NCBI RefSeq assembly: GCF_047495875.1
Contig: NC_092463.1
Location: forward strand, 19,643,224-19,707,223
Reading direction: 5' to 3'
DNA: 64,000 bases
Origin: Pithys albifrons albifrons
Lineage: Eukaryota; Chordata; Aves; Passeriformes; Thamnophilidae
Shown: one piece after another, positions 54,170-64,000 of the stretch
Position numbering within the stretch: the first letter of the stretch is position 1
Layout of the letters: each line of letters begins with the position of its first letter
Notes under the pieces: generated by a model
Told to the model about the DNA's origin: nothing
Seen by the model: the letters and a program-made list of their open reading frames with translations, nothing else
The model's database searches: none
Made by a program: the position numbers and the translations under genes

Positions 54170-55330
54170 AGTCCTGATCCGATTCTCTTAACCTCACCCC
54201 CACCCACTCACCGCCAGCCCTGCTCCGGGGGCTGCTGATGGGGATCTGATGGATTCTCCTGGCGGGCGCAGCTCCCGACTCTCCCAGTAGATTCCTTAAT
54301 ACTTGGCAGCGCCGAGCTAAGCCGACTACCTCTTCCGAGCAAGGCTCACCTCTAAAGATCCCATTTCTCCGAACCACCTCCCAAACAGTAGTGCCAGTGG
54401 TGCTCACACAGGCGCCCTGCCCGTCCCCCTGCCGCAGGGTCAGTCCTCGGCTCTGCCCGCCCCACGGGGTGGGGGCCAGGCTCGTCACCCTCCCGCCGCT
54501 CGGCACTGAAATGCGATCGGGACCCTGGGACCTGGCTGCAGCTGCCAGCTCCGCGTCCCTCTCTGAGCCACACGCTGGCGTAAAACAGCCCGGGGACCCT
54601 CCTAGCACTTGCCGCCGGCCATTCATAAATCCTTGAGTGTGCGTGCCCGGCGCCGCGGATATGGGGCTCTAACGAGGCGAAGGCGACATTACTGACACAG
54701 ACTGATCCCGGCTCCTCAACTTTGCCATCTCGAAGAAGGCAAAGAACACCGCAGCTTCAAAACGCCCAGGGCTAGCATTACCAGGCAGGGAAAGAGAGAA
54801 AAATGAAATGCCTACTGTACCTGGAGGCGTCTGAGAATCCCTCGCCGGCACCGATCTTAATCCCCCTACGCGCTCTGGCCCCCACACCAAAACTTTGCTG
54901 CCGTCGCCGCTCCTCGGTGGTGGCCTCCGTCGCCCTCTGCCCGGCTCCACTCCCGGCCGGCCCCGTGGGCCCGTTCTCCGCCGGCCGCCGCCGCTCGGAG
55001 CGACCCCCGCGCCTCCCGCGCCTTCCTCCGCCCTTACGAGGCGGCGGCATCGTCCTCCCCCCTGCTCCGCCACCTCCTCCTCCGGCGCGCAGCCCACGGC
55101 TCTGGCATCCCCAACGCACTTTTTCTCCTCGATTCGCTCTCTCTTCCCACCGCCGTTCCTCCTTCTCCGGTAAAACAATAAACAAGAAGGGACCGCGGCT
55201 ACGCTTGCTGTTGGAGTTTCTTTTTTTTATCTGTTCCCTGGAAATGTTGAAAGGATCACATGAGGAGCAGGCACGGCGACCCAGGACCCTCGAAAGTCGG
55301 AGAAGCCATCGGACACATATGTGAGTATGG
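54170..55330. promoter_or_regulatory. FLRT2: CpG island A; likely FLRT2 promoter and non-coding first exon
   Basis: Composition switches abruptly from AT-rich intron to GC-rich sequence with dense CpG, strongest at 54.84-55.16 kb. It lies about 52 kb upstream of the minus-strand FLRT2 coding exon and contains a near-consensus minus-strand donor at 54350/54349, the arrangement expected for a TATA-less CpG promoter with a 5' UTR exon. Long open frames here on both strands are by-products of few stop codons in GC-rich DNA and encode Arg/Pro/Gly/Ala-rich nonsense. I cannot fix the start site from sequence alone. Confidence 0.65.
54344..54353 (-). promoter_or_regulatory. FLRT2: Candidate FLRT2 exon 1 splice donor
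   Basis: Minus-strand AGAG|GTGAGC, close to the MAG|GTRAGT consensus. The exon would end at 54350 with GT at 54349-54348. It is the nearest good donor to the coding exon inside the CpG-rich region. Competing donors are CGGCG|GTAAGG (exon end 55822) and TAG|GTGAGG (exon end 57020); more than one may be used. Confidence 0.5.
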
Positions 55331-55619
55331 GTGTGAGTGTGTGTGTCTGGCTCCCTCCAAGTCTTGAGCCTGCCTCCAGCCGGGACTGCAGGCTGATCTT
55401 AGCAGTAATGATGCCTCAGATCTCACTATTCCCTGCTAATGTAAGTCGTGCCTTTCTTTCCTCCCTGCCTGACACCCCAGGGAGATGTTTACAGTAATGA
55501 ATTCAGTTGATAGCCATCTCTCTCTCTCTCTCCTGGAGTCCCTCCCACATTTCCAGTTTAAAGAATGCTTGGAAGGCAGGGCTGCAACCTAAAGCTTTCC
55601 AAGAGGCAAAGTCAGGCTA

Positions 55620-56110
55620 GATTTTCTCTTTTTCTTGCTTATTTCCCCCCTTCTGCTCCCCCCGCTAGTTTTTAACCTCTTGCTTGCTGAGGATAGTTTA
55701 GCGAGCTCCGTCCCTTTGGACTCGCCCTCCCCATCTGCTTTCAGCGAGGAGAACCAAGCGGTCGGCGCTGCCCGAGGATGTGTGTGGGCTGCGGAGACCC
55801 CCGACCTCCGCCCCGCCTTACCGCCGAGCCCGCCGGGCCGGCGCTGCGGGAGAGGGCGGTGCGGGTATCGCCGTCCTTCGCGGTGGGACTGCCCCGGCAC
55901 CGCTGCTCCGGCGATTCTCGGGGTGTATCGGAAGCCGGGAAGTGAGCTGAAAACCACCCCTGGAGCTGCGGTCCTGGGAGATGCCCCCTCTAGCAGTAAT
56001 TGCAGCCGTGCTCTCCACCAACATGGCGATATTTCATGTGCAGCCGCCGCAAGCCCGCCTCCCCCACCCCCCTATTTTCCCTCTCCTTCTACCCTCGCGC
56101 ACTTTTAGGT
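55620..56110. promoter_or_regulatory. CpG island B
   Basis: A second GC/CpG-dense block, separated from island A by a more mixed stretch with CT repeats. It contains a minus-strand donor-like GTAAGG at 55821 and a YY1-type motif at 56018-56030. It could hold an alternative FLRT2 first exon or the start of a divergent transcript. The open frame at 55635-56108 is compositional. Confidence 0.55.
56018..56030. promoter_or_regulatory. YY1-like site
   Basis: CCAACATGGCGAT (minus strand: CGCCATGTTGG) matches the AANATGGCG core found just downstream of many CpG-promoter start sites. Motif resemblance only. Confidence 0.35.
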
Positions 56111-56249
56111 AGGCACTAGCAGTGCGCAGCAAATATAACACAAAATAAAAGAATTTCCAACCCTCAGGAAAGAGACGGATCTCCTTTAGTATTCTGTCTG
56201 ATTTCCATCATCAGTCAGAAAGACTTTAAAACCACTGGAGAAACCGCCT

Positions 56250-56320
56250 TTTGCCCTAAAGCAGTAAAAACTACCCCCACACCCCACCCCACTCCCACCA
56301 CACCCCCCTCTGTGCAGATT
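56250..56320. repeat. C-rich low-complexity stretch
   Basis: Repeated CCCCACACCCC-type sequence between CpG islands B and C, G-rich on the FLRT2 sense strand. Confidence 0.6.
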
Positions 56321-56629
56321 CAGTTCGTGTCCGTATGAGAGTGTGTATGTACATCCCGGACTGTCTGCGCTTGTTTCGGAGTAATTCTACCCCCGCCACC
56401 CTGCTCTCTAGTAGGCAACTGCCTTGTCCTGACAAGTCCACTTAAAGGCAAGACTATTTAATACCGAGAAGCACTTGAGCGATATGATACAACCGTCAAG
56501 GTAGGACGTGGGCTATGCGAAGTGAATTTGCCTCAAACTCCTCCATTAGTAAAAAACATGCACAATACGGCTTTTGCTGCGAGTTACTTTAACAGAGGGA
56601 TTAGGGAGGGATGAAGGAGAGGGAGCTGA

Positions 56630-57330
56630 TCAATGCCATGTGTCGAGGAAACAGAAAAGGCAACCGAAATGCCTCGGGGTTTGCTTCCCCCTCACCCCTG
56701 GCTGGTCAGTGGCTTGTACTTGCTCAGCCATACCTCAAAAGCTGAATCACTCGCCATTAGTTCCGCGACTCCTTCGCCCTTCGCTTGGGGGGGCTAAACT
56801 ATTCACGACTTCAAAGGCTCAATAAAGCCGCACCGAGGAACCAGCTGAGGAGCCCCGGCGAGGGTCAGGTGGCGCAGCTCCGGCTCCACCGCACCTGCCC
56901 TGGCCTCCACCCCCTGCCCTCCAAGAGAGCTTCGCAGAGCCCCCACGTATGGATAGTCCGGAGCCAAGCTCAGCCGCGCCGCGCTGCCTCCCGCTCGGTT
57001 AAAGAAGTTGTATCCTCACCTACACGGAGAGATGGGAGGGTGACAGGGGGAAGGGGGGCGGAGGTCGGCGGGCGCGGAAGGAGGAGCGCAGGTAGCCTGA
57101 CATTTCTCAGGGGACTCAGCGAGAGGAAGGGAGCTGAGGACGAGACACCGCTCCCCTTCGAAGGGCCGAGGTCTGCTCTATGCCCCTGACGTGGAAGGGA
57201 GGCAGCCCGGGGCCCTCCGCGGGTCTTAGCCGTCCGGGAAGAAGCGGGTCTGGCACGGGTCAGATCTGCGGTGAGAGTCTGCATCATCCTGGCTGGGAGC
57301 GGGGGCTGCCCTGTAGTCGAGCCTGCCTGT
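56630..57330. promoter_or_regulatory. CpG island C
   Basis: A third GC-rich, CpG-containing block with a minus-strand donor-like TAG|GTGAGG (exon end 57020). Reading frames across it on both strands are long only because AT-rich stop codons are scarce. It is probably part of the extended FLRT2 promoter domain. Confidence 0.5.
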
Positions 57331-59585
57331 AGCTCCTAGCAAGTCCCAAAAGAGATGATAGGATCAGGAGCTCCGTAGAGTCCAAAGGTGAATGAACACC
57401 CTTTTTAAAATACTGATCTAGGTCTTTTTTTGGCTTATTAAGATGTGTCCTTTTATTTTTTTCTTTTTTTAAGCCTCTGCATACTTTCCAGAGCACTAAT
57501 TTGAGCATGATTTATATCTTCCTTCACGAAGCTTGTGGACAACCGGTGCGTTTTCTGGTGAAAAAAACCCTCTTTCTCATCCTCAGGCCACCCGTTCCTC
57601 CGTTCTCCACGTCCCCGATATTTAGCAACCTGTCGCCCACATACAAGGCAGAGCAGACCATTGTCAATTGCAGGCATTTCTGTGCCTCCAGTTACCGAGG
57701 AAAATGGGAATGTTAAAAAGTTGTGCAAGGCTATAGGAAGTTGCCCTGCCCCACAGTCTCAGAGGGATTAGACAGAATTATTCCTGTTCCTCTCCCTGCC
57801 CCTGGACCCTCAACCAGCCCACACCTCAAATCAGTGAATGATACTCAGGACACTTTCTCGACAAATCAAGATTGTGTCAATCCAGAAAATTACTCAACCA
57901 GGCATTACCTCCTCCTTTGGAGATGGGTCCTCCTCGGTAATTCACCCAAAGCCCACCGGGTCCGGCAGGTTGAAAGGGGAGAAAGTAGCGGAACAGCTGG
58001 GCTCCGGCATGGTACTGTTTTTAAGGATCACCACCGAGGTCTCTGTTTTCCATAGCTGTCACTGATCACCATCAACGAAGCTTTCTCTCAAGAAAAAGAG
58101 GAAGGAAAATTTCTTCCCAAGATGCTCCCCAGCCAGTCGTTTGACCCTGACACCCACCGATGACACTGAAGAACACCTCGCTGAAGTGGCTAAACGCCTC
58201 GTAATTTCCCCTCTTTTCTTCCGTCGGCAGCCCCGGCGCACCGCCGCCGAGCGATCTTATCGCCGTGCGATCATTATTCACCTGTGACAACCAGAGATGC
58301 GGCGCTCGTAAGTGAGGGTGACAGATTTCAAACGCGGGGCTGCGGCGTACTCAGCTTCAAACATATTCTTCCTCAAACTTTGCCTAGCAAGCAAGTCAGC
58401 GGCTTAACTCTTTGCAGCCCTTTCTCTTGTCCGGGCACCGAGCCCTTAGCACGTGGGGGGTGCTGGCTTGAGGGGAAGCACAGGACAACACGGCTACTTG
58501 GCTTGGGACTTTTTATTACGTTTCTTTTTCTATTCTTGGTTATTTTCACCTGAAACAAATCAGAACCGCCAGTTCTTGGGAGCAAATGGAGAGCTGGATA
58601 CTTCTCTGTGCTTAGGGGCTGGAAAAATCTCAGTAAAGCAGATCGCTGGGGATTCACCTGTGGTTCCTCTTTGCCACCGAGTCTGGTATGCAAACTGCCA
58701 TATGCGTGGCATGAATCCTCATACATACATATACAGAGCTTCTGCACTTTCTTAAGTGTGGTATGACTAAAAGTACACTTCCAAAAGTGCTATTTCACTC
58801 AGACCTCCAGATTCAGCTCATTTACAGGCTATTAACTAAGACGTAGAAAGCAGCGAGTGAGAAACATATTTCCATGAGAGAGAAAGAAAAAAAAAAGCCT
58901 TTTTCATACATTCACTTTGTAGTCAAAGGAAATATTTGCCACCACCAAACTCCGGCATGTCAGAACATGTTTCCTCCAAAGCATAAGAAAGCCTTAAACT
59001 GAGAGAAAAGCATGTGCAATTCAAAGATGAAATGAAGTGCATGAAAGCTTTCCAAAGTCGGTACCACCAGCCCAGAGCCTGATGTCAAGACAACGCAGTA
59101 GCACTTGTAACACGAAGATACAGAGAGGGAAACAGGATTAGTGAACTCCATTGGTTTTCTAATATTCGTTTAGATATATTTCAGTGCATTATGATGTGTC
59201 TGTCACCTTCTCTGCCTTCCTTCCGCCCCCTGCCCCCCTCAAAATAGAAAAGAGGGGGACACGACTTCTCACTGCAGCGGAACGCCACCGAGAGCCAATC
59301 CATGGGCTGGTCTGCTGCGAGTTTTTCCACAGCCCCACTGGTCACACAGTAGGAAGGACACAGAGACAGGTGGGTGTGTATGAGGGGGGAATTTGAATCC
59401 TCTCTCCATTAAATGTGTAAGATAAGTCTGGACAAGGGAGGAGAAGAATCCAACAATAACCAAAAGGGAGGAAAAAGAATTATTCTCTTCCACCTACATT
59501 TCCATGTTCCGATTTTAAGCACAATAGGCAAATAAATCTCCTTTGAAGAACAGCTCCTAGCCCCACTCAAGAAGAAACCGCATAT
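57330..59585. other. Upstream flank, mixed composition, no gene recognised
   Basis: Moderately GC-rich sequence with scattered CpGs (e.g. 58.2-58.5 kb) falling back toward genome average. Many short open frames overlap on both strands without domain support. It may contain FLRT2 regulatory sequence or an alternative upstream exon, but nothing can be assigned. Confidence 0.5.
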
Positions 59586-59589
59586 ATGC

Positions 59590-59870
59590 TTGTCCTGTCT
59601 ATTAGAGCGTGTGACGCGATGGGGGAGCGTGAGTAGCCCCGGCCGTGGGTGGTTGCGCAGGCAGGAGGAAAAGCGCTGCCGCAGGTGCGCAGTGGGAGCT
59701 CCGCGGACGCGCAGCGGAGCCGCCTGCAGGTCCCACGGCGCAGCCAAGGTGGCAGCAGAGCACAGCTGTAGGACACTCGGCAGTCGGCCAGCGGGGAGAA
59801 ACTTCCCCCATCCTCTCCTTCCAACACGCTCTGTTTAAACTGGTGCACGCCCCATGCACACACTCCACTC
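59590..59870. promoter_or_regulatory. Small CpG island D
   Basis: About 280 bases of locally dense CpG (GCGCAG-, GCGGACGCGCAG-type sequence) surrounded by AT-rich DNA. It could be an alternative promoter or an enhancer-type island. Overlapping frames on both strands here are compositional. Confidence 0.5.
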
Positions 59871-59984
59871 CCCCCAGCCCCCCGTTAATCTTGGTTACAG
59901 TCTGATTACTTAGCCTTTAAACAATTCCCCCTCGCTGCCCCCCCACTCGCCTATTACTACATGATAAATGTGTCAGGCAGGTAT

Positions 59985-60000
59985 TTATTTATTTATTTGC
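59985..60000. repeat. TTTA microsatellite, short
   Basis: ATTTATTTATTTATTT, about four units. Confidence 0.65.
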
Positions 60001-60042
60001 TAGGAAACCACTTTGCATGGTTGAAATGCTGTAATCTGAAAG

Positions 60043-60092
60043 GAGAATATAGAAATATATTCTCTATCGATTATCTGTGATCATACATGATC
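60043..60092. repeat. Two adjacent perfect inverted repeats
   Basis: GAGAATATA-GAAA-TATATTCTC (9-bp arms, 4-base loop) spans 60043-60064, and GATCAT-AC-ATGATC (6-bp arms) spans 60079-60092. Confidence 0.85.
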
Positions 60093-60429
60093 GCTGGACT
60101 GGCGTGATGGTCCACTGATCTGTAATACAACCTCACTTATTTTAGAGAGAATGTGAAATGGGTAACATTAAGAAATATAGAAATGGAAGTGTCTTTTTCT
60201 TTTTTTTGCCTCCCATCTATATCGTTAGAATGATTTCTGCAGCTTGCAAGAGAGAGGACAAAAGGAGATGGAAATAATTCTGTAAGTGGAAGGCTAGTCT
60301 AAATCATATTGAATAATCTCAATTTTTGTCAGTAATGTAAAAATTTACTTCAGGCCTTAAATTCATGCAGCTGACCGATAAAAATCACTAAGTACATTCT
60401 TCATCAAATTTTGTAAAATCAGCTTCTTA

Positions 60430-60500
60430 AACAAAGGTTTTGAGGAAGGAAAGGGAAAGGGAAGAGACAAGGGGAAAGGGAAGGAAACTAATTGAGGGGA
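60430..60500 (+). repeat. Interrupted purine tract leading into the AGGGA array
   Basis: GGAAAGGG- and AGGGAAAGGGAAG-type units with single-base interruptions and one non-purine gap (ACTAATT near 60487-60493). It looks like a degraded older part of the microsatellite. Confidence 0.7.
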
Positions 60501-60620
60501 AGGGAAGGGAAGGGAAGGGAAGGGAAGGGAAGGGAAGGGAAGGGAAGGGAAGGGAAGGGAAGGGAAGGGAAGGGAAGGGAAGGGAAGGGAAGGGAAGGGA
60601 AGGGAAGGGAAGGGAAGGGA
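60501..60620 (+). repeat. (AGGGA)24 pentanucleotide microsatellite
   Basis: Twenty-four uninterrupted copies of AGGGA (the AAGGG motif in another register) fill 60501-60620 exactly, followed by a partial unit. All frames are open, giving a Lys-Gly-Arg-Glu-type repeat peptide that should not be taken as a protein. Confidence 0.97.
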
Positions 60621-60623
60621 AGG

Positions 60624-63600
60624 TTGTTTAGAATAGCAGACAAATGAGTTATTAAGATATTTTTATATTGTACTGAATTCTAGACAAAATGAAGGTATGA
60701 ATGTGTTCCTTTCTACTTCAGTGAAACAAATGAAGCACTTAACTAGAACTACATTAGACTGGGAAGCAACCATACTCATTAATGTGCTTTCTCTGAGCTC
60801 TCACTTCTATGACTTCAATGCCATTTCAATAACTCAAATAGTAAATTTCTACCATTTTGGAGTGTAGGGATTGGATTTGATTTCCAAATAAAATTAATAA
60901 TAAAACTTAGTTATGCCATTAGTCTCTTCATGCTTATGATGTGACTCATCATCTCTTTCTTCCCTCACCTTTTCCCTTCAGCCCATTACCTTTTTTTAAT
61001 GAGCTGTATATGTTGTTAGGTATCACCTTTTGATAGTATGCCTAATGATTTGGGTGTCTGAATGTCATAGCCGTGACCGAGCAGAGGTTCTCCTTATTTT
61101 ACTCCAAGCAATTTTTGCATTTAGCTTTTGACAGTGTTATGATAAACTATTTCTGTTGATTGCCTCTGGCCATCCCTCACTGCCTTGTCCCAGGAGACAC
61201 AGAAATCTGTGAGTCTTATAACTATTTCTCTCTCTTCTTTTGTGTGTCTGGTCTTCTTTGTTTGTTTTGGTTTTGGTTTGGGGGCTTTTTGTTTGTGTGT
61301 GGTTTTTTGACTTCAGAATGAGAATAATATTCCAATGTTTTCTGTTTGGACCATATTTGTCAAGTTGTTTTCCAATAAAACCAGGAAATAAGCTGATCAA
61401 AATCTGTTGAAAATATTTTTCTTTTTTTACCCCCTTCCCTTCTGAACACCTAAGAAACTTATGTCAAATTTTTTTTCAAATCAAAACAGATCTACCCAGA
61501 TGACAACCAATGGACATGTTAGAATTAGATAAATAGGTAAAAATGGGAAGACTTGACTGCAACATTTCATTGTATTTGAAAAAAATAGAAAATATACTTT
61601 TTTTGACTATGTCTTTTGACCAAAGTAAACTATGAAAAATTGCATCAAATATTATGCCATCTTATTTTAAGCAAAAAATCTATAGGTAAGACAAAATTCT
61701 ATGTATATGTTGCTGTTTCTCAACTTAGTTTTCACAACTATAGATTAATCCAACCAACAGTTAATTAAATTTGATAAAATTAAGGTAAATGAAGTGGCTA
61801 ATCATAATGGACATAAGAATCCATCAGTCATTAAACATTGTTATACATTATTTCTGTGGGTTGTTTTTTGTTTGGTGTTTTTTTCATGTATGTGAAATGT
61901 CAGGGGAAAATAGAATAATGAAAAAAGATGAAATCAACCGCAAATATATATATATAAAAATTATGATTGACCTAACTGCTTACCATGGTGAGAGTGGAAG
62001 ACATAAGTAAAACCTTCAGAATAGCATGCAAATAGCCAACATACCTTTTTTCTTTCACATTTTCTAAGCAAAATCATTAAGGTCCTTTTCATTGTCATAG
62101 CCTGCCTTTAAAATAAAGGAACATTTTCTGGTTTTGGTTCTGTCACTGAATTGTTACGTTTCTGGAAAAAAAACATGCACTTTATTGCTGCCCTATATAG
62201 AGCTGAAACATCTCAGTGAAAGTCACACAGTATTCATTAAGTTGCCCCTTATACATTCTTCATTCTTCTTGTATTCTAAGTGGGCAAGGCTAGAAGATAG
62301 ACTGTCAATCTATTCTAGAGAAAGCATTACTTGCCATCTACTCTGTCTTTGAAGGGACCCCAAAAACTCACTCATTCTAATTTTCTACTGATTAAAAAAA
62401 AACAGAATAATTTGTACTTTCTAATCCACAGGTTCAGCAAGCTCAAATAATTCTTTCACTTTTTTTCTCTGTTGAGCCCATTTCTGTAAAGTTTAGTATT
62501 TTCAAGTGAGGATAGCTACAATTATGAAAGAGTGCCTATAAATCTAAAGGAAACAGGTTTTTTCATCTCAATAGGCAAGAATGAACATTAAAATTATGAG
62601 AATATATAAAATTTTGGCAGAAGAAAATTACTTTTTAACAATTAGTCTGCTCAAACTCTCTTGATAATATTTAAGGAGATAACATGAAAACAAGCACTAC
62701 AATTTGTAATATAGACCCAGGCTCAGACATAGCTTTTATAGCTTTATATTAGCTTTAATTTCCATGGAGCACTTTACAGAAGACCAGCTAACTTTGTTCT
62801 GCAGTTTTAAAAAATACTTTGAGCTCTATCTAACAACTATTGTTAATTTTCTTCCAATTCCAGTATGAGTTAATTATGGATACAAAAGGGAAGGTAAATT
62901 TTCTATTGAAATTTATTGACTTTCACATTTTCTGGATTAATCCCTATATTCCAATAAATTGGCAATACTATTTTGTAAAGCCTTTTCTAATCCTTTCTGT
63001 TTATTTACTTTAGAACATATTGTTGTAAAAGGCATAGGTGAAAATGAAAATTGGTTTCAATTACCTAAAGATGAAAGTATAAAGCAGTTACACTGACCAT
63101 CAGGGTTAAGGAGCAGAGGCTACATGATTACACCTCTAAACTCAGAAATAAATCAGCAATAATCTTTGCATGCTTCTCCTAGAACCAGGAGGTCCCCTTT
63201 CTAAGCAGTTGTTACCAGAGGGCAGAAAAACATGTTGCCATGGTACACACCAATTACCTGAAAGGAAAGAATAAAACTCTCAAACAGGCAGAATGACTAC
63301 ACAGATGTTATCTGTTTTCAATCCTGATAAAAACGGCAGTAAGTGTTGAGGTCTTTGAGAGGATTCTGAGGCAGTGAAAATATCTATGAAACCATTTGTC
63401 TTGCTCTTCAGCCGTGCAAAGCACCCACATCATAGACTGGTGGACAGAGGGGGATATGAAAGTTGTCACAGCAGTCAACAACTCTTCAACTGTTTCAAAA
63501 CATGGGACACCAGATTAATTTTTTCAGACCTAAAACTTTTTCTTAAGATCTAGTAAAACAGAAAACTTATTTCATTTCAATAATCTCTTTATGAACAGGA

Positions 63601-64000
63601 AGACATTGCCTTTTATACTTAAGGGAAATGTCAGAATAACCAAGGATCTCTGATTAGATGTGCTGAACCTGTGAAAGATTCAGCACCCATCCAGATAACC
63701 ATGACCTGCTGACAGAGAAATAGAAGGGACATGTGTTATGTAGAAGTAGAAATGCACTGCTGGAAGGTGTAAGGCTGCTTACTAATGGATGCTATGAAGA
63801 ATATTTAGTGGCTGGTGCTAGCAGATTTTTTTTTCTTAATTTCATTCCCATACTATCTATAGCGGAACTGGGAAAGATTCTAAATTTGTTTCCCTGATGG
63901 GATGCTGAAGGAACCTTCTGGTGAGAAAACCTACCTTCAGAATTGCACCAGGATTACAAATTTAGAGTGAAAATGATTCAGCTAGGAGTCATTGCTAGGA
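60624..64000. other. Upstream flank, AT-rich, no gene recognised
   Basis: About 3.4 kb of AT-rich DNA. There is a T/G-rich low-complexity tract at ~61255-61310 and a short (AT)n run at ~61944-61957. Open frames are at most about 90 codons and unsupported. It appears to be intergenic sequence upstream of FLRT2. Confidence 0.6.

Larger units (their letters stand above)
2596..54349 (-). other. FLRT2: Predicted FLRT2 intron 1 (within the 5' UTR), about 52 kb
   Basis: The span between the predicted acceptor at 2596 and the best candidate donor at 54349 is AT-rich. Its open frames are all short (under ~145 codons), overlapping and without recognisable domains. A large 5' UTR intron fits mammalian FLRT2, whose intron is on the order of 100 kb. 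The right boundary is provisional because alternative minus-strand donors exist further right. Repeats found inside are listed separately; regulatory elements conserved across species may be present but cannot be recognised from one sequence. Confidence 0.6.

Noticed and set aside
54147..55324. Open frames of 135-173 codons on both strands in CpG island A
   Set aside because: GC-rich DNA has few stop codons; the products are low-complexity Arg/Pro/Gly/Ala and overlap each other on both strands.
55635..56108. 157-codon plus-strand frame in CpG island B
   Set aside because: Proline/alanine-rich compositional frame with no domain; an opposite-strand frame is open over the same bases.
60440..60631. 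Lys-Gly-Arg-Glu repeat peptide
   Set aside because: It is the translation of the AGGGA microsatellite; all frames are open there.
1..64000. CRISPR arrays, bacterial operons, tRNA or rRNA genes
   Set aside because: No spaced direct repeats of CRISPR type, no prokaryotic gene organisation and no recognisable tRNA or rRNA sequence were seen; the content is vertebrate.

Overview
The window is vertebrate nuclear DNA, almost certainly from a bird. It is AT-rich and gene-poor, with one long intron, CpG-island promoter sequence, ancient CR1-type LINE remnants and two solo LTRs of one endogenous-retrovirus family. A passerine is my best guess from the look of the LTR family, but that is inference. 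The only protein-coding gene I can support is FLRT2, on the minus strand.

Layout from left to right. Positions 1-604 are the start of the FLRT2 3' UTR, which runs off the left edge. Positions 605-2593 hold the whole FLRT2 open reading frame in one exon, as is usual for FLRT genes. A strong minus-strand splice acceptor ends 2 nt before the ATG (AG at 2597-2596). From there to about 54.35 kb the sequence reads as one large 5' UTR intron of roughly 52 kb with no convincing exon. It contains a 635-bp and a 627-bp solo LTR in opposite orientations, each with a perfect 5-bp target-site duplication, plus several old CR1 pieces, simple repeats, short tandem duplications and homopolymer runs.

From about 54.17 to 57.3 kb the composition changes sharply to GC- and CpG-rich sequence in several islands, with a smaller island at 59.6-59.9 kb. 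This is the likely FLRT2 promoter and non-coding first exon, read leftward. A near-consensus minus-strand donor lies at 54350/54349, with alternatives at 55822 and 57020. To the right (57.3-64 kb) is upstream flanking DNA with no recognisable gene. It carries a perfect 24-copy AGGGA pentamer microsatellite at 60501-60620.

FLRT2 is a cell-surface leucine-rich-repeat/fibronectin-III protein that binds UNC5 and latrophilin receptors and is linked to FGF receptor signalling. Nothing resembling a bacterial-type system, CRISPR array or new gene cluster is present. The observations most worth checking are the exon-1/promoter architecture, the paired solo LTRs inside the intron, the AGGGA array upstream of the promoter, and a possibly lineage-specific cysteine in the FLRT2 FN3 domain.
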